Positions 38,802 to 49,324 of a stretch of 50,158 nucleotides of DNA are shown here, in pieces. Both the position numbers and the translations under genes were made by a program. Source of the DNA: Methanosarcinales archaeon (GTDB lineage: Archaea > Halobacteriota > Syntropharchaeia > Alkanophagales > Methanospirareceae); contig JAUWQN010000003.1 of NCBI GenBank assembly GCA_030611045.1, forward strand, positions 1 to 50,158, read 5' to 3'. Below the pieces are notes generated by a model, which worked only from the letters and a program-made list of their open reading frames with translations, did not search any database and was not told the origin of the DNA. Every line of letters begins with the position of its first letter. The stretch's first letter is position 1.

Positions 38802-39767
38802 ATGGAACTTAAAGAGATAAAGCTCAAGGATTTACATCCTGAAGATTTTATAGATGAGAAAGTCGAGGAGATCAAATCGGTTGTCGGAAGTGGTTTGGCA
38901 ATCAACGCGTTATCTGGTGGTGTTGACTCATCAGCGGTGACTCTGTTAGGTCACCGAGCGTTAGGCGATCATTTGAAGACATATTTCATTGAAAACGGCA
39001 TAATGAGGCAAGATGAGCCGCAAAGAATCGTTTCGCTCTTCGAAGCACTGGGCATACCGGTAGAGATCCTTGATGCTAAAAAGCAGTTTTTCGATGCGCT
39101 TAAAGGTCTCACTGATCCCGAAGAGAAACGAGAAGCGATTACGCAAACGTTTTACAAGGATGTTTTTGGTAAGCTGGTGAAAGAAAGCGGCTCCAAATAT
39201 CTCCTCCAGGGCACCAATTATACTGACGTAGAAGAAACGGTTGCGGGAGTTAAGAGGCAGCATAATATTCTTGAACAGTTGGGAATCGATACACAAGCGA
39301 CATACGGATATGCCGTTTTAGAGCCGTTGGTTCAACTCAGAAAGCCTGCAGTGAGAACCGTTGCAAAGGCGCTCGGCTTGCCCGAAGAGCTCTACAATAG
39401 ACCGCCCTTTCCAGGCCCTGCATTAGCCGCACGAGTAATAGGCGAAGTCACTCAGGAACGCGTAGAACTGGTGAGAAAAGCAACGCAAATCGTAGAATCG
39501 GAATTACAGAGCACCGGAGCATTCCAGTATTTAGCGATCTTGCATGAGGACAAAGTTACCGGGATGAGAGATTGGAAGCGGGATTATGGCATGCAAATAG
39601 AGGTACGCTGCTGGGAGAGCAGCGATGCAAAAACAGGATCACCAACAAGACTTCCTTACGAGACGTTAGAGCGATTAGCGGAAAGAATAACGACCGAAGT
39701 ACCTGCAGTTGTCAGTGTTACGTATAACATAACCAAAAAGCCACCGTCAACGATAGAAGTGGTTTAA
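38802..39767 (+). CDS. guaAB: GMP synthase ATP-PPase subunit (GuaA subunit B)
   Basis: ALSGGVDSSAVTLLGHRALGD, LLQGTNYTDVEE, NRPPFPGPALAARVIGEVT, YNITKKPPSTIE. Confidence 0.93.
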   Translation: MELKEIKLKDLHPEDFIDEKVEEIKSVVGSGLAINALSGGVDSSAVTLLGHRALGDHLKTYFIENGIMRQDEPQRIVSLFEALGIPVEILDAKKQFFDALKGLTDPEEKREAITQTFYKDVFGKLVKESGSKYLLQGTNYTDVEETVAGVKRQHNILEQLGIDTQATYGYAVLEPLVQLRKPAVRTVAKALGLPEELYNRPPFPGPALAARVIGEVTQERVELVRKATQIVESELQSTGAFQYLAILHEDKVTGMRDWKRDYGMQIEVRCWESSDAKTGSPTRLPYETLERLAERITTEVPAVVSVTYNITKKPPSTIEVV

Positions 39768-39894
39768 TCATCATCTACTTTTGGATAGCGGTTCGGTTAT
39801 GCATTGCATGCACCAGTGCGGGGTAATGTTGCCTGAGGGGGTATTCGAACGGCCAATAAACGGTTTAATCCCGTATTTTTTTATGGAAAAACGT

Positions 39895-40287
39895 CTAATA
39901 TACAAAAGCCAGCAATTGACCCCCAACACCATTCTCAATCGCTTTTTCATGCGACATCACGCCTTTTGAAGTTGTAAGTATAAGCAGCCCAAAATCTCGT
40001 GCCGGGAGCAGTCTCTTCTCCCAATCCTCATATTCTTTCATACGGACGTAAAACCGCGGCTTTATCGCATTGCAATCGTTTATTTTACCGCGTAGCTTCA
40101 CCTTAAAAAGACCTGCTTTTCCGTCTTCAACAAATTCAAATTCATCTATATAACCTCCTTCCTTCAGTACACTCAGCACGTTCCCAATCAGCGTCGAGGC
40201 GGGTTTTATCATACATTCCATCTTCCCGACTCGCTCCGTATTCTTAATATGCGAAAGAGCATCTGCAAGCGGATCATTTAGCGACAT
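39895..40287 (-). CDS. rpsH: 30S ribosomal protein S8
   Basis: [31 protein letters not shown]...[25 protein letters not shown]. Confidence 0.95.
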   Translation of the reverse strand: MSLNDPLADALSHIKNTERVGKMECMIKPASTLIGNVLSVLKEGGYIDEFEFVEDGKAGLFKVKLRGKINDCNAIKPRFYVRMKEYEDWEKRLLPARDFGLLILTTSKGVMSHEKAIENGVGGQLLAFVY

Positions 40288-40392
40288 TTTTTTCTTCTTA
40301 TCTTTTATTCTATCTATGCATATAAAAATATATGAACTTTCCACAATTTCTCTGCTTTTGGAATTTTTATTCTCTCTAAGAAACGGTTTTAG

Positions 40393-40548
40393 TTAGTTAT
40401 ACTTCCTAAATCCTACTTCCCTCGCTATCTCTCTGAAGCACTGTCTGCACATATAAATCTCATATTTACGAATCAGACCTCTCCTTCTGCCGCATCGTCT
40501 GCACGTGTTTGCACCTCTCCCAAATCTCTTCGTCCTCTCTTTTACCAT
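40393..40548 (-). CDS. rpsN: 30S ribosomal protein S14 (zinc-ribbon type)
   Basis: Not in the ORF track (51 aa). Read by hand: [51 protein letters not shown]; two CxxC pairs. Confidence 0.93.
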   Translation of the reverse strand: MVKERTKRFGRGANTCRRCGRRRGLIRKYEIYMCRQCFREIAREVGFRKYN

Positions 40549-40740
40549 CTTACCTCACTCTATTCTTCATTCACTATACCTCTCTCACTATAAAATATTT
40601 ATCTCCTTCTTCTATATCTTGTTTAAGTATCAGGATGCTATAAATATTTATAAGAGGCCTTCAAAATCATCCATGATTTGCCGCATCTATAAGTAGGTGT
40701 TAATAACGAATCCTTGGAGGTATCTTTGATTGCGGGGGTA

Positions 40741-42324
40741 TCATGATAAATTTAAATGATAGTTCTGGAAATAAAGTTCACCGACGAACTTTTCCATAAA
40801 GTTCTCTTCCTCTTCAAGTTTTACGTGCTCAATCATCTTCGCAGCGGTTTCGGCATCTTCTCTTTTGGTCTTTGATATTAACGCCTGCCGTGCACCTTCG
40901 ATCGCCGCATTTCCCACTTTCTCCACTTTCTCCAGTTCAATTATAGGAAGAAGTCCTATGCGCATTGCATTCTCCACGTTTATAAAGTATCCAAAAGCCC
41001 CTGCCAGATAGACGCGGTCTATCTCATCAAGTGCGACTCTGTATCGCTCCATAAGCGTTTTTATGCCGACCGCTACGGCGGTTTTCGCAAGATTCAACTG
41101 GTCAATGTCCTTCTCTGATAAACTAATCTCTTCAACTATTCTAAATTCCTTTTCAGTCCCTCTGAACTTACCTCGGCTGTCAATTATCTGTTTATCCAGA
41201 AGCTCTGCCAGCGTGTCTATCAAGCCTGAGCCGCAAACTCCTATCGGGGCCGCATCGCCGACCGTTTTATACCTGACGTTTCCATCTTCTTCTATTCGCA
41301 CCTCTTTTATCGCGCCGCTTACGCCACCTGTTCCATACGCTATGCTGCAACCCTCAAATGCGGGACCCGCTGCACAGGATGTTGCAATCAACTTATCTTT
41401 GTTTCCAAGCACGATCTCTGTGTTCGTCCCGATGTCTATCGCCATGCTTATCTTCTCGCTTTTGTACATTTCCGTCGCCAGCACGAGAGCTAAAGCATCT
41501 GCACCGACGAAACTCCCTATCAGAGGAAGCCCGTAAACCTTCACTGCAGGATTTGCCGTAAGCCCGAGTTCCTTTGCCGTTTTATGTACTGCCTCTACAC
41601 ATAGGGGTTCGTAAGGGCTCTTGCCAAGTGACTCTACGGAATAGCCAAAGAATAGATCCCTCATTACGGGATTGCCAACGACCACAATCTCATAGACTTT
41701 ACCAGGCTCTACCATAGCTGTGATCATTTCGTTCACCGCGGTTCTGATTTCTCGTTCAAGCATCTTCTGACCTTTTCTCGCGAATTCTATCCGCGAAATT
41801 ACATTATTTCCGTATTTGGTCTGTGGATTTTCTCTTGAGATGATCGAAAGCACGGCACCCGTTTCAAGGTCAATTAAATACATAGCAAGCGTGGTGGTTC
41901 CTATGTCAATAGCGACACCGTTTAATCTTCCGGTATACTCGCCTGCATCTTCTGACTCGTAAAAGACGCTTTCACCCTCTCTGTGTACAAAGGGCTCAAC
42001 AGGGATCTCCCAAAATTCGCCTGATTCTAAAATGCAGTAGGATCTTCTTGGCACTCGGACGTAAATGGGCTCCTCGTCGGTTTTTAAAATTTTTGTCTGG
42101 CAGGCAAGTCTGTGCTTATCCTCAGGTATAAACTTATGTTCTGCTTCGGTCTTACCCGAGAGCGCTCCAGATGCGCTATCAACTTCAACCAAGCATTGGC
42201 CGCACTTTCCCTCACCGCCACAGGATGCATTTATGTCTATACCCAACTCCTGCAAATAAGAAAGTATGGATTTACCTTTAACAAGTTCAGCTTCTTTTCC
42301 TGAGTCTTTGAATATAATCTTCAT
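40741..42324 (-). CDS. RACo-type ASKHA protein with N-terminal [2Fe-2S] domain (reductive activator of corrinoid protein)
   Basis: CGGEGKCGQCLVEV [2Fe-2S] motif; AIDIGTTTLAMYLIDLETG; AIDIGTNTEIVLGN; AGAFGYFINVENAMRIGLLP. Confidence 0.88.
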   Translation of the reverse strand: MKIIFKDSGKEAELVKGKSILSYLQELGIDINASCGGEGKCGQCLVEVDSASGALSGKTEAEHKFIPEDKHRLACQTKILKTDEEPIYVRVPRRSYCILESGEFWEIPVEPFVHREGESVFYESEDAGEYTGRLNGVAIDIGTTTLAMYLIDLETGAVLSIISRENPQTKYGNNVISRIEFARKGQKMLEREIRTAVNEMITAMVEPGKVYEIVVVGNPVMRDLFFGYSVESLGKSPYEPLCVEAVHKTAKELGLTANPAVKVYGLPLIGSFVGADALALVLATEMYKSEKISMAIDIGTNTEIVLGNKDKLIATSCAAGPAFEGCSIAYGTGGVSGAIKEVRIEEDGNVRYKTVGDAAPIGVCGSGLIDTLAELLDKQIIDSRGKFRGTEKEFRIVEEISLSEKDIDQLNLAKTAVAVGIKTLMERYRVALDEIDRVYLAGAFGYFINVENAMRIGLLPIIELEKVEKVGNAAIEGARQALISKTKREDAETAAKMIEHVKLEEEENFMEKFVGELYFQNYHLNLS

Positions 42325-42389
42325 GATTCTTCATTGGTTTGATAAGTAAAGTAAAAATCTTAAAGCTGTTTGTATCATTATAATATCCT

Positions 42390-43031
42390 ATGGAAGGTGC
42401 GATAGTTGATGTGCTGCTCGACGTAACGAAAAAGAAAATAGAAGCTTTTTGCGAAGAGAGAGTGAACAGCGGAATGAATGCGTACGAAATCATTGAGGAT
42501 ATAACAAGGGGACTCAGGGAAATCGGGGAAGGATACAGAGAGATATATTTTGATGCAGAACTGATGGTTTCCGGTTGGAACGCAAAAAAAGCGCTGGATA
42601 TTCTAAAACCGCTCTTACAAGAAAAGAATAAGGGAGAAGGAGCGGGTGCAAAAGAAAAGTTAGGAATAATCGTTATCGGCACGGTCAAAGGTGACGTGCA
42701 CGACATAGGAAAGGAGATAGTAACGATAATGCTATCTTCCGAGGGTTTTGAGGTCATTGACCTGGGGACTGATGTAGATAAGGAAAAGTATGCAGATGCC
42801 GTTAAGGAAACCGGAGCTGATATTCTCGCACTGTCCGCCTTACTGACGACGACACGTGAGTACATGGCAGAAGTGATAGAGTATTTCAGGAGGACTGGTC
42901 TGGAGGTAAAGATACTGGTTGGCGGAGGTGCAGTCAGTTCAAGTTATGCCAACGGAATCGGTGCAGATGCCTACGGCAAAGACGCTGTTGAAGCTGTTAG
43001 GAAGGCGAAGGCGCTTTTACTTTTGGGATAG
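42390..43031 (+). CDS. Methyltransferase cognate corrinoid protein (MtbC/MttC-like)
   Basis: GTVKGDVHDIGKEIVTIMLSSEGFEVIDLGTDV (DxHxxG), LSALLTTT. Confidence 0.92.
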   Translation: MEGAIVDVLLDVTKKKIEAFCEERVNSGMNAYEIIEDITRGLREIGEGYREIYFDAELMVSGWNAKKALDILKPLLQEKNKGEGAGAKEKLGIIVIGTVKGDVHDIGKEIVTIMLSSEGFEVIDLGTDVDKEKYADAVKETGADILALSALLTTTREYMAEVIEYFRRTGLEVKILVGGGAVSSSYANGIGADAYGKDAVEAVRKAKALLLLG

Positions 43032-43043
43032 TTCAGGAATTGT

Positions 43044-44396
43044 TTAGCGGAACCATTGCTTATATAGCTCGTGCTTCTTCAAAACTTCCTTCGCATTTTC
43101 TCGTTCTTCTTGATGCCGTTTTAAGAAGGAGAACATAAGCTCAGCAGCCTGCGCCTTACATGCTTTACAAAGCCTTTCTCCGCTTTTGCATTCTTCAAAA
43201 ATCTCTTTTACTTGAGCGTCGTCTTCGATTAGATGAGCCATCAGAAGCTCATAAATCGTGCATTCTTCCGGGGTGCCTCCGAGATTCTTCTGCTCTTCTA
43301 CGGTCACTCTCCCTCCTGTTTTTGCTCGTTTCACTTTCTCTGCTGCTTCTTCCGGCGGTTCCGTTAGCGCTATATAGCTTTCCGGGACGCTTGAAGACAT
43401 TTTACCGCCAGTTAATCCCTGCACAAATCGGTGATACGTGGCAGCGGGCAAGAAGAAGCCGTATCCGCCGTATTCGAGCTCCACGTCCCGCACTATTTTT
43501 TCCACCCCAAGCATATGTGCATCAATATTACTCTCGGTGACGGGAGCGTGTGTAAATACATCCAAGTGCATATTATATTTCTTGGGGCTCGGGAATTCCT
43601 TCTCTATCCTTTTCGCTATCTCTTCTATTGCTCCTGGCTTAGTACGCTTCACCCGTATGCTTATATAGGGTCTCTGGTTCTTATCGAACCGCTTTTCTAC
43701 TAGGAACATCCTCATCCTCGATGCAATGTCCCGTGTCAATCTTATATGCGGGTCCTGGTCAACGCCAACGGGAATGACGGCAGGTTTGGGTCCATCATAT
43801 TCGTGAAGCTGCGGCTGCAGTATATCCGCGTTCTGCACTAATACACTTATCATGTGCGCTATGTTAACATCGCCCTGGAACCCGTAGATTGCACTGATTT
43901 CGCTGAAGTTAACTGCGGTTCCAAGTTCGAAAGCGAGATCACGCAGCTTTTTATTCTCAGATTGGAAGTATATGTGCCCCTTTTCTACGTCAAAACCTAA
44001 CGCAACGAGGCTCAGGATGTATTCGTTCAGTCCTATGTCCTTGCAGTCTCTCCATGAGACGCCTCTGACAGAATGCGACTCCATATCCGCTATACATGCA
44101 AATGCATCGCCTCCCATGCGCTGATGCCAGATAATCTCATCCATTACCATCTTACCGCCCAGATGGATTTTCCCGGACGGCATGAACCCACTCATCACTG
44201 CAAATGGACTCCGCTCAATCATCGCTCGCAGTACGTCCTCGTAACCACGATGCCCGACTATTATACCCCTTCGCATGTAGAGGTGCGGCTTCTCTATTTG
44301 GTTCAGCATATCCGTGAACTTGGAAATACCAAAATCGTCAAAGAGCCTTGTATAATCCTTTATATCTGTAACACCCCAGGGGTTTATCTCTGCCAT
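43044..44396 (-). CDS. trpS: Tryptophanyl-tRNA synthetase
   Basis: GFMPSGKIHLGGKMVMDEI, GVDQDPHIRLTRDIA, GGKMSSSVPESYI. Confidence 0.96.
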   Translation of the reverse strand: MAEINPWGVTDIKDYTRLFDDFGISKFTDMLNQIEKPHLYMRRGIIVGHRGYEDVLRAMIERSPFAVMSGFMPSGKIHLGGKMVMDEIIWHQRMGGDAFACIADMESHSVRGVSWRDCKDIGLNEYILSLVALGFDVEKGHIYFQSENKKLRDLAFELGTAVNFSEISAIYGFQGDVNIAHMISVLVQNADILQPQLHEYDGPKPAVIPVGVDQDPHIRLTRDIASRMRMFLVEKRFDKNQRPYISIRVKRTKPGAIEEIAKRIEKEFPSPKKYNMHLDVFTHAPVTESNIDAHMLGVEKIVRDVELEYGGYGFFLPAATYHRFVQGLTGGKMSSSVPESYIALTEPPEEAAEKVKRAKTGGRVTVEEQKNLGGTPEECTIYELLMAHLIEDDAQVKEIFEECKSGERLCKACKAQAAELMFSFLKRHQEERENAKEVLKKHELYKQWFR

Positions 44397-44474
44397 CTCA
44401 CTGAACCTTCCCTCTATCTCTCTCCTCTCGTTACTTTTGATTTTGTAGTATTAAAACTTGATTTTTACACTCGC

Positions 44475-44747
44475 TCACTCTATTTTTCTCTTCACTACCA
44501 GTATATCATAATCATGTATTACCGGATTGGCAAGCAGTTTTCGACACATCTCTTCTACCTCATTCTTCACCGTTTCTTCTTCGCCACCTGATGTTTCTGG
44601 CTCTAACGCGATTCGAAATGTTTTCATTGATTTTACACTACGAACATTGTTAAACCCAAGGAGGTGCAATGCTTTCTTTGTATTCTCACCTTCCGGGTCC
44701 GCAATTCCGTGCTTCAGCTTTATTGTTACGTCTACTTCTATGGTCAT
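44475..44747 (-). CDS. purS: Phosphoribosylformylglycinamidine synthase subunit PurS
   Basis: VTIKLKHGIADPEGENTKKALHLLGFNNVRSVKSMKTFRI. Confidence 0.88.
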   Translation of the reverse strand: MTIEVDVTIKLKHGIADPEGENTKKALHLLGFNNVRSVKSMKTFRIALEPETSGGEEETVKNEVEEMCRKLLANPVIHDYDILVVKRKIE

Positions 44748-45008
44748 TTTACCGCAACCTAAAGATGTAAGTATAGATTTGCAATCAAGCTTTAAAAGCT
44801 TAGTTGCTGCTATCTTTTAGAAGCTCCAAATTACGTGAGTATGAAAAGAGCTCAAAATTCCATGTCTTTTGTATAGGCGATCACCATTTCTAAAAGTACT
44901 CCGATAATCTAAACCAAGAGATAAAAATGAGCTTCATGGTGATGAGATTACCGCGATTGATAAAGCAAAAGCGTGCAATTTATAACTTTTATTCCCTTAG
45001 TATACTTA

Positions 45009-45836
45009 ATGCTTGAGATAATTTACGTCAGCGTTATTGTGAGTGTGCTCTGGTTTCTCTATATTTATCAGAAGGATGTATTTGGGCCCGAACCTCTGGG
45101 TAAGATCTTGAAAGCGGTAGGCTGGGGCGCGATACCAGCAGTTCTTTTATCGTTTCTCCTTGAATCTTTTCTCTTTTTCTGGGCGGGATTATTGAGCGCA
45201 CCACTCGTTGAAGAAGCGTGTAAGGGGATTTACGTCTATCGAATGCGGAATGACCCCAAATTAGAAGGCCCTATGGACGGTCTTGTTTACGGTGCTGCCG
45301 TTGCAATAGGGTTTGAAATTGTTGAAAATCTCTTATATAGCTTCTCCGTGGAGTTTGGCTTAGAACTTGCTGCGGTACGATCTATCGCGGTGGGGCATAT
45401 TCTGTTCACCGGGCTCTTCGGTTTGATGGTGGGCGTGGCAAAGATTAAGGGGAAACGACGTATGATCGTTTACGGTTATATTGGCGCGGTATTGATGCAC
45501 TTTGCCTGGAACAGTTTGGTAAGCGTGCACTGGGCATCGTACTTCATTCTTGTTCCTGTATTCATCCTCATTCTCAAGCTGCTCGCAGATATAGCATGGA
45601 AATATGAATTAGATTTGTATATCTCACCGCGTGAAGAGATGGAGTATAAGGCACGACGGTTCATTACCGAACGTGACGGCGCATCAACCGTTGCACTGGC
45701 TGACGAACTTGGTATCGATCCACACCGAACAGCGTTGTTCATGAAGAGCATCGGCGCGAAATTTGATCGTGGGAAGAAGAAATGGTACTTGGCAGCCGCG
45801 GAGCCAGAGCAGCAGGTTACTTCAGAACAAGATTAA
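45009..45836 (+). CDS. PrsW-family intramembrane metalloprotease with C-terminal winged-helix-like domain
   Basis: APLVEEACKGIYVY (EExxK-like), GPMDGLVYGAAVAIGFEIVEN, late HTH-like segment ADELGIDPHRTALFMKSIGAKFDRGKKKWYL. Confidence 0.82.
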   Translation: MLEIIYVSVIVSVLWFLYIYQKDVFGPEPLGKILKAVGWGAIPAVLLSFLLESFLFFWAGLLSAPLVEEACKGIYVYRMRNDPKLEGPMDGLVYGAAVAIGFEIVENLLYSFSVEFGLELAAVRSIAVGHILFTGLFGLMVGVAKIKGKRRMIVYGYIGAVLMHFAWNSLVSVHWASYFILVPVFILILKLLADIAWKYELDLYISPREEMEYKARRFITERDGASTVALADELGIDPHRTALFMKSIGAKFDRGKKKWYLAAAEPEQQVTSEQD

Positions 45837-45920
45837 AGTGCTTTAGGGGCAAGCAAGCATTCGAGCACTGCATTTGAGCGAGCTGTACCAATTTCGTTTT
45901 ACGTCCAAACTTTTTCTGCT

Positions 45921-48442
45921 TTGAAGTTAGATATAGTTAGCGTAAACCTTTTCGATGAGATGAGAGACAACATGAACACATTCTCTTTGTTCAACGCGGA
46001 GATTCAGAGGGTATTAGGAGCTACCTTTTCTGTTCCCACAAAACCGCAGGAATTAAGCATCCCACTCATTTTAGAGGGTAAGGACGTGCTGCTTATAGCT
46101 CCTACGGGTTCAGGTAAGACCGAAGCTGCGGTTTTACCTATCCTGCACAGGATACTGGATTTGAAGCAGCAGAAGCAGAAGCGTGCGAAGAAAGGGTTTT
46201 ATGCGCTTTATATAACGCCGTTACGTGCGTTGAACCGTGACATGCTGTTGAGGTTAGAGCGCTGGGGTGAACAACTCGGCATTACCATAGAGGTGCGGCA
46301 TGGAGATACGAGCATGTATGCACGGCGGCGACAGGCTTTAGAGCCGCCTGATGTGCTTTCACCACGCCGGAAACGATACAGGCGATTATCCCGGGATCGC
46401 GGTTGCGTGAGCATTTAAAATCTGTGAGGCACGTGATAATAGACGAAGTGCATGAATTAGCGAATTCTAAACGCGGTGCACAGCTTGCAGTTGCGTTAGA
46501 GCGGATAGTGGAACTCGCAGGTGATTTCCAGCGAATCTGTCTCTCTGCAACGGTTGGCAATCCGGAAGACGTCGCTAAGTATTTTGAGGGTCGTGCCTCG
46601 CACTTTGTTCACGCGACCTCGAACGGTAAAATCATTGCGCTTACGCCGGACGACGTCGCGGAATCAGTAGTGATTGCAAAACGAGCACGGGACGGTAAAA
46701 TAGAGGATATTCGACTGAAAGATGGCTCATTGGACGTCTTAGCGAACCAACTGTGCGGGGTGCTTCTGGATGTTAGGGTGATCTCGGCGGATAAGCTCCG
46801 TGCATTGCTCAAACGTGCATATCCGTTCAGGAATATCTCTTTTGAGGTTTTGATGCACGTGATAGAGCAGTTAGCGGAAGAAGGCCTGGTGAAACGAGAT
46901 GGAGAAAGGATATGGCGTAGCAAAAGCACCCGGAACTATTATTATGAGAATCTCTCGATGATACCGGACGAGCGAAAGGTCGAGGTGTACGATATAGTGA
47001 CAGGTAAGCTGATCTGCATGCTGGATGAGCGTTTTGTGCTGAACTTTGCGGATCCAGGCGCGTTATTCGTGGCAAAGGGCGATACATGGCGAATAGTTGA
47101 CACGGAGCTGGATGAAGAAGGAGGAAGAGAAGGAGGAGTACGGCTCAAAGTAGAGCCGGGAGTGAAACGAGAAGGTGAGATCCCGAATTGGGAAGGCGAG
47201 GAGATACCCGTTCCGTTTGAAATCGCACAGGACGTTGGTCGCTTGAGGGCGAAAATCGCTTCTTTTCTTTCGGCTAACGGTAACATCTCGGATTTGAAAA
47301 ATGAGCTGGAGCAGGATTATGGCGTGAATGCTGATTGTTTTGATACGCTCATCGAATTGATAACAAGGCAACTTGAGAAAGGTTATCCAGTGCCAACGTC
47401 ACAGGAGATAGTTGTGGAAATCGCGGATGGGGGGCGAGAAGTGGTGCTGAACACGTGCTTTGGGCATCTGGTAAACGAGACGTTTGGAAGACTGCTCATA
47501 ACGTTGCTCGGCGCTCGACTCGGCACGGACATCTCTATGGAGATAGACCCGTATCGGATAAAACTGAAATCAAGTAGGAGGATGAAGCAAGAAGCGGTGC
47601 AGCAGACGTTAGACTCAATTGAGCCCGAGTTTGTGCGGGTACTCTTAGAGAAGACCTTGAAGAACTCATTCTTGTTCAAATGGGAATTGTTAAACGTAGC
47701 GAAACGGTTCGGTGCGCTGCGTAAGAATTTTGACCGGAAACAGATTTCCGCTGATACGCTTATAAAACTGTTTTCAGAGACGCCGATTTACGACGAGACG
47801 ATGCATAATATCTTTGCTGATAAGCTGGATGTAGAGCGAACGATAGAAGTAGTGAATAGAATAAAATCGGGCGAGCTCCATGTGTATTTCTCATCACGTG
47901 GGCTGAGCCCTGTTAGTGCTTCTGGCTATTTGGGCTGGCGCGATATCTTAGCAACTGAACGAGACGAGAGTTTGATTATCGAAGCGCTCAGAAACAGGAT
48001 AATGAATGATAGAGTGATCTTATTCTGTGTGAATTGCAAGCGCTGGGAATCGCGCAGGCGCGTAAGAACCGTTATTGAACTTGGTGCGGAATCGCTCATC
48101 TGCCCGGCCTGCAACTCACGGTTAATCGCAGCATTAAAGCCGTGGGAGAAGGACGAGATCAAGCTGGTGAAACAATCCGGCGCTCATCAGACAAATGGAG
48201 AAAAAGAGAAAGAGCGTGTGAAACGAGTGTACCGAAATGCGAATCTTGTCTTGTCACACGGTGTGCTCGCGGTGATTGCGCTTGCGGCACGTGGTGTGGG
48301 CCCTGAAGTGGCATCGCGAATAATGAGACGGTTTAACCCGTCGTTAAACGCAACGGAAACAGAAGAGGAGCATGAGTTCTACCGTTCAATCCTTGAAGAA
48401 GAGCGGAAATATGCGCGGACAAGAAGGTTCTGGGATGATTAA
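45921..48442 (+). pseudogene. Lhr-like ATP-dependent helicase, frameshifted and lacking most of RecA2
   Basis: APTGSGKTEAAVLP; frame change between 'PPDVLS' and 'TTPETIQAIIPGSRLREHL'; DEVHEL; then SATVGNPEDVAKYFEG joins directly to GRASHFVHATSNGKIIALTPDDVAESVVIAKRA. Confidence 0.85.
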
Positions 48443-48443
48443 A

Positions 48444-48518
48444 TAAGGGGCCAGACCAAAGATTTTTGGATTTAACCTTTTTCTAAAAGGTGTGACTTAT
48501 CAACCCTCCCGACCAAAA
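48444..48518 (+). repeat. GGGGCCAGACC repeat element, copy 2
   Basis: taaggggccagacc ... cttatcaaccctccc, shared with 12418-12461. Confidence 0.65.
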
Positions 48519-48604
48519 AGACTTGTTGCCCTTTAAGCAGGTATTCCAGTAACTATTTTATGTGATAGATCTAAATATTATCAAAAGTAGCACTGCCCGT
48601 CAAA

Positions 48605-48844
48605 ATGATGTATAAAGTTAGTATCGTAATCGAAAAGGACGAACATGGCTATTATGCCTATTGCCCGGAACTCGAAGGCTGTCAGACGCAAGGTGATACC
48701 GTAGAAGAGGTGATGGCCAATATACAGGAGGCAGTAGAACTTTATTTGGAGACGCTTTCAGAGGATGAGATACGAGTTTTCTTAAGCAAGGAAATATTGA
48801 CCACGTCCGTAGAGGTGAAAGTTGGCGAAGTTACCACGGCTTAA
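48605..48844 (+). CDS. hicB: HicB-family antitoxin
   Basis: MYKVSIVIEKDEHGYYAYCPELEGCQTQGDTVEEVMANIQEAVELYLE. Confidence 0.93.
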   Translation: MMYKVSIVIEKDEHGYYAYCPELEGCQTQGDTVEEVMANIQEAVELYLETLSEDEIRVFLSKEILTTSVEVKVGEVTTA

Positions 48845-49028
48845 ACCGGAAGAAGCTGAGAAACTTTTGTTAAAAGCTGGGTTTGAACTGATAAGAACCA
48901 AAGGCAGCCATAGGATCTATCTTAAAGGTACAAGACGGCTAATCATTCCATTCCATCCGGGCAGGATTTTACACCCAAAGATCGTTAAGCAGGTGTTAAA
49001 AGCGGTGGAAGAAGGCGTAGAAAAATAA
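48822..49028 (+). CDS. hicA: HicA-family mRNA interferase toxin
   Basis: LPRLKPEEAEKLLLKAGFELIRTKGSHRIYLKGTRRLIIPFHPGRILHPKIVKQVLKA. Confidence 0.94.
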   Translation: MAKLPRLKPEEAEKLLLKAGFELIRTKGSHRIYLKGTRRLIIPFHPGRILHPKIVKQVLKAVEEGVEK

Positions 49029-49120
49029 AAAGTGTTCCATCGGAAATTAGGTGAACAATTTCTGGAGCACGTGTATATTGTATACTAATTGTATTCGTTT
49101 GTATAAAAATGTTATTCAAG

Positions 49121-49159
49121 TAAGGGGCCAGACCCATCAAGCTTTCTTAGGAAGAAAGT
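49121..49159 (+). repeat. GGGGCCAGACC repeat element, copy 3, followed by AAGCTTTCTTaggAAGAAAG
   Basis: taaggggccagaccc then tcaagctttcttaggaagaaag, similar to the thrS-upstream palindrome. Confidence 0.55.
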
Positions 49160-49261
49160 CGGATCAAAGAAATTTATTTCTTTCCTTTATGTCGATTAAA
49201 CATTTTCTAAAGGTTCAGTTTGGCACACACCTTTTTAAAAGGCGTGATTAAAGGTTTGAAG

Positions 49262-49324
49262 CATGAGTTTTATCGATCAATCCTTGAAGAAGAAAGGAAA
49301 TATGCACGGACGAGAAGGTTCTGG
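49262..49324 (+). pseudogene. Duplicated 3' tail of lhr
   Basis: HEFYRSILEEERKYARTRRFW; 63 nt aligned to 48371-48433 with 7 mismatches by eye. Confidence 0.8.

Noticed and set aside
39781-39860. Possible tRNA-like segment (ggttcggttatgcattgcatgcaccag...ggtattcgaacggcc)
   Set aside because: No cloverleaf with consistent acceptor, D, anticodon and T stems could be drawn.
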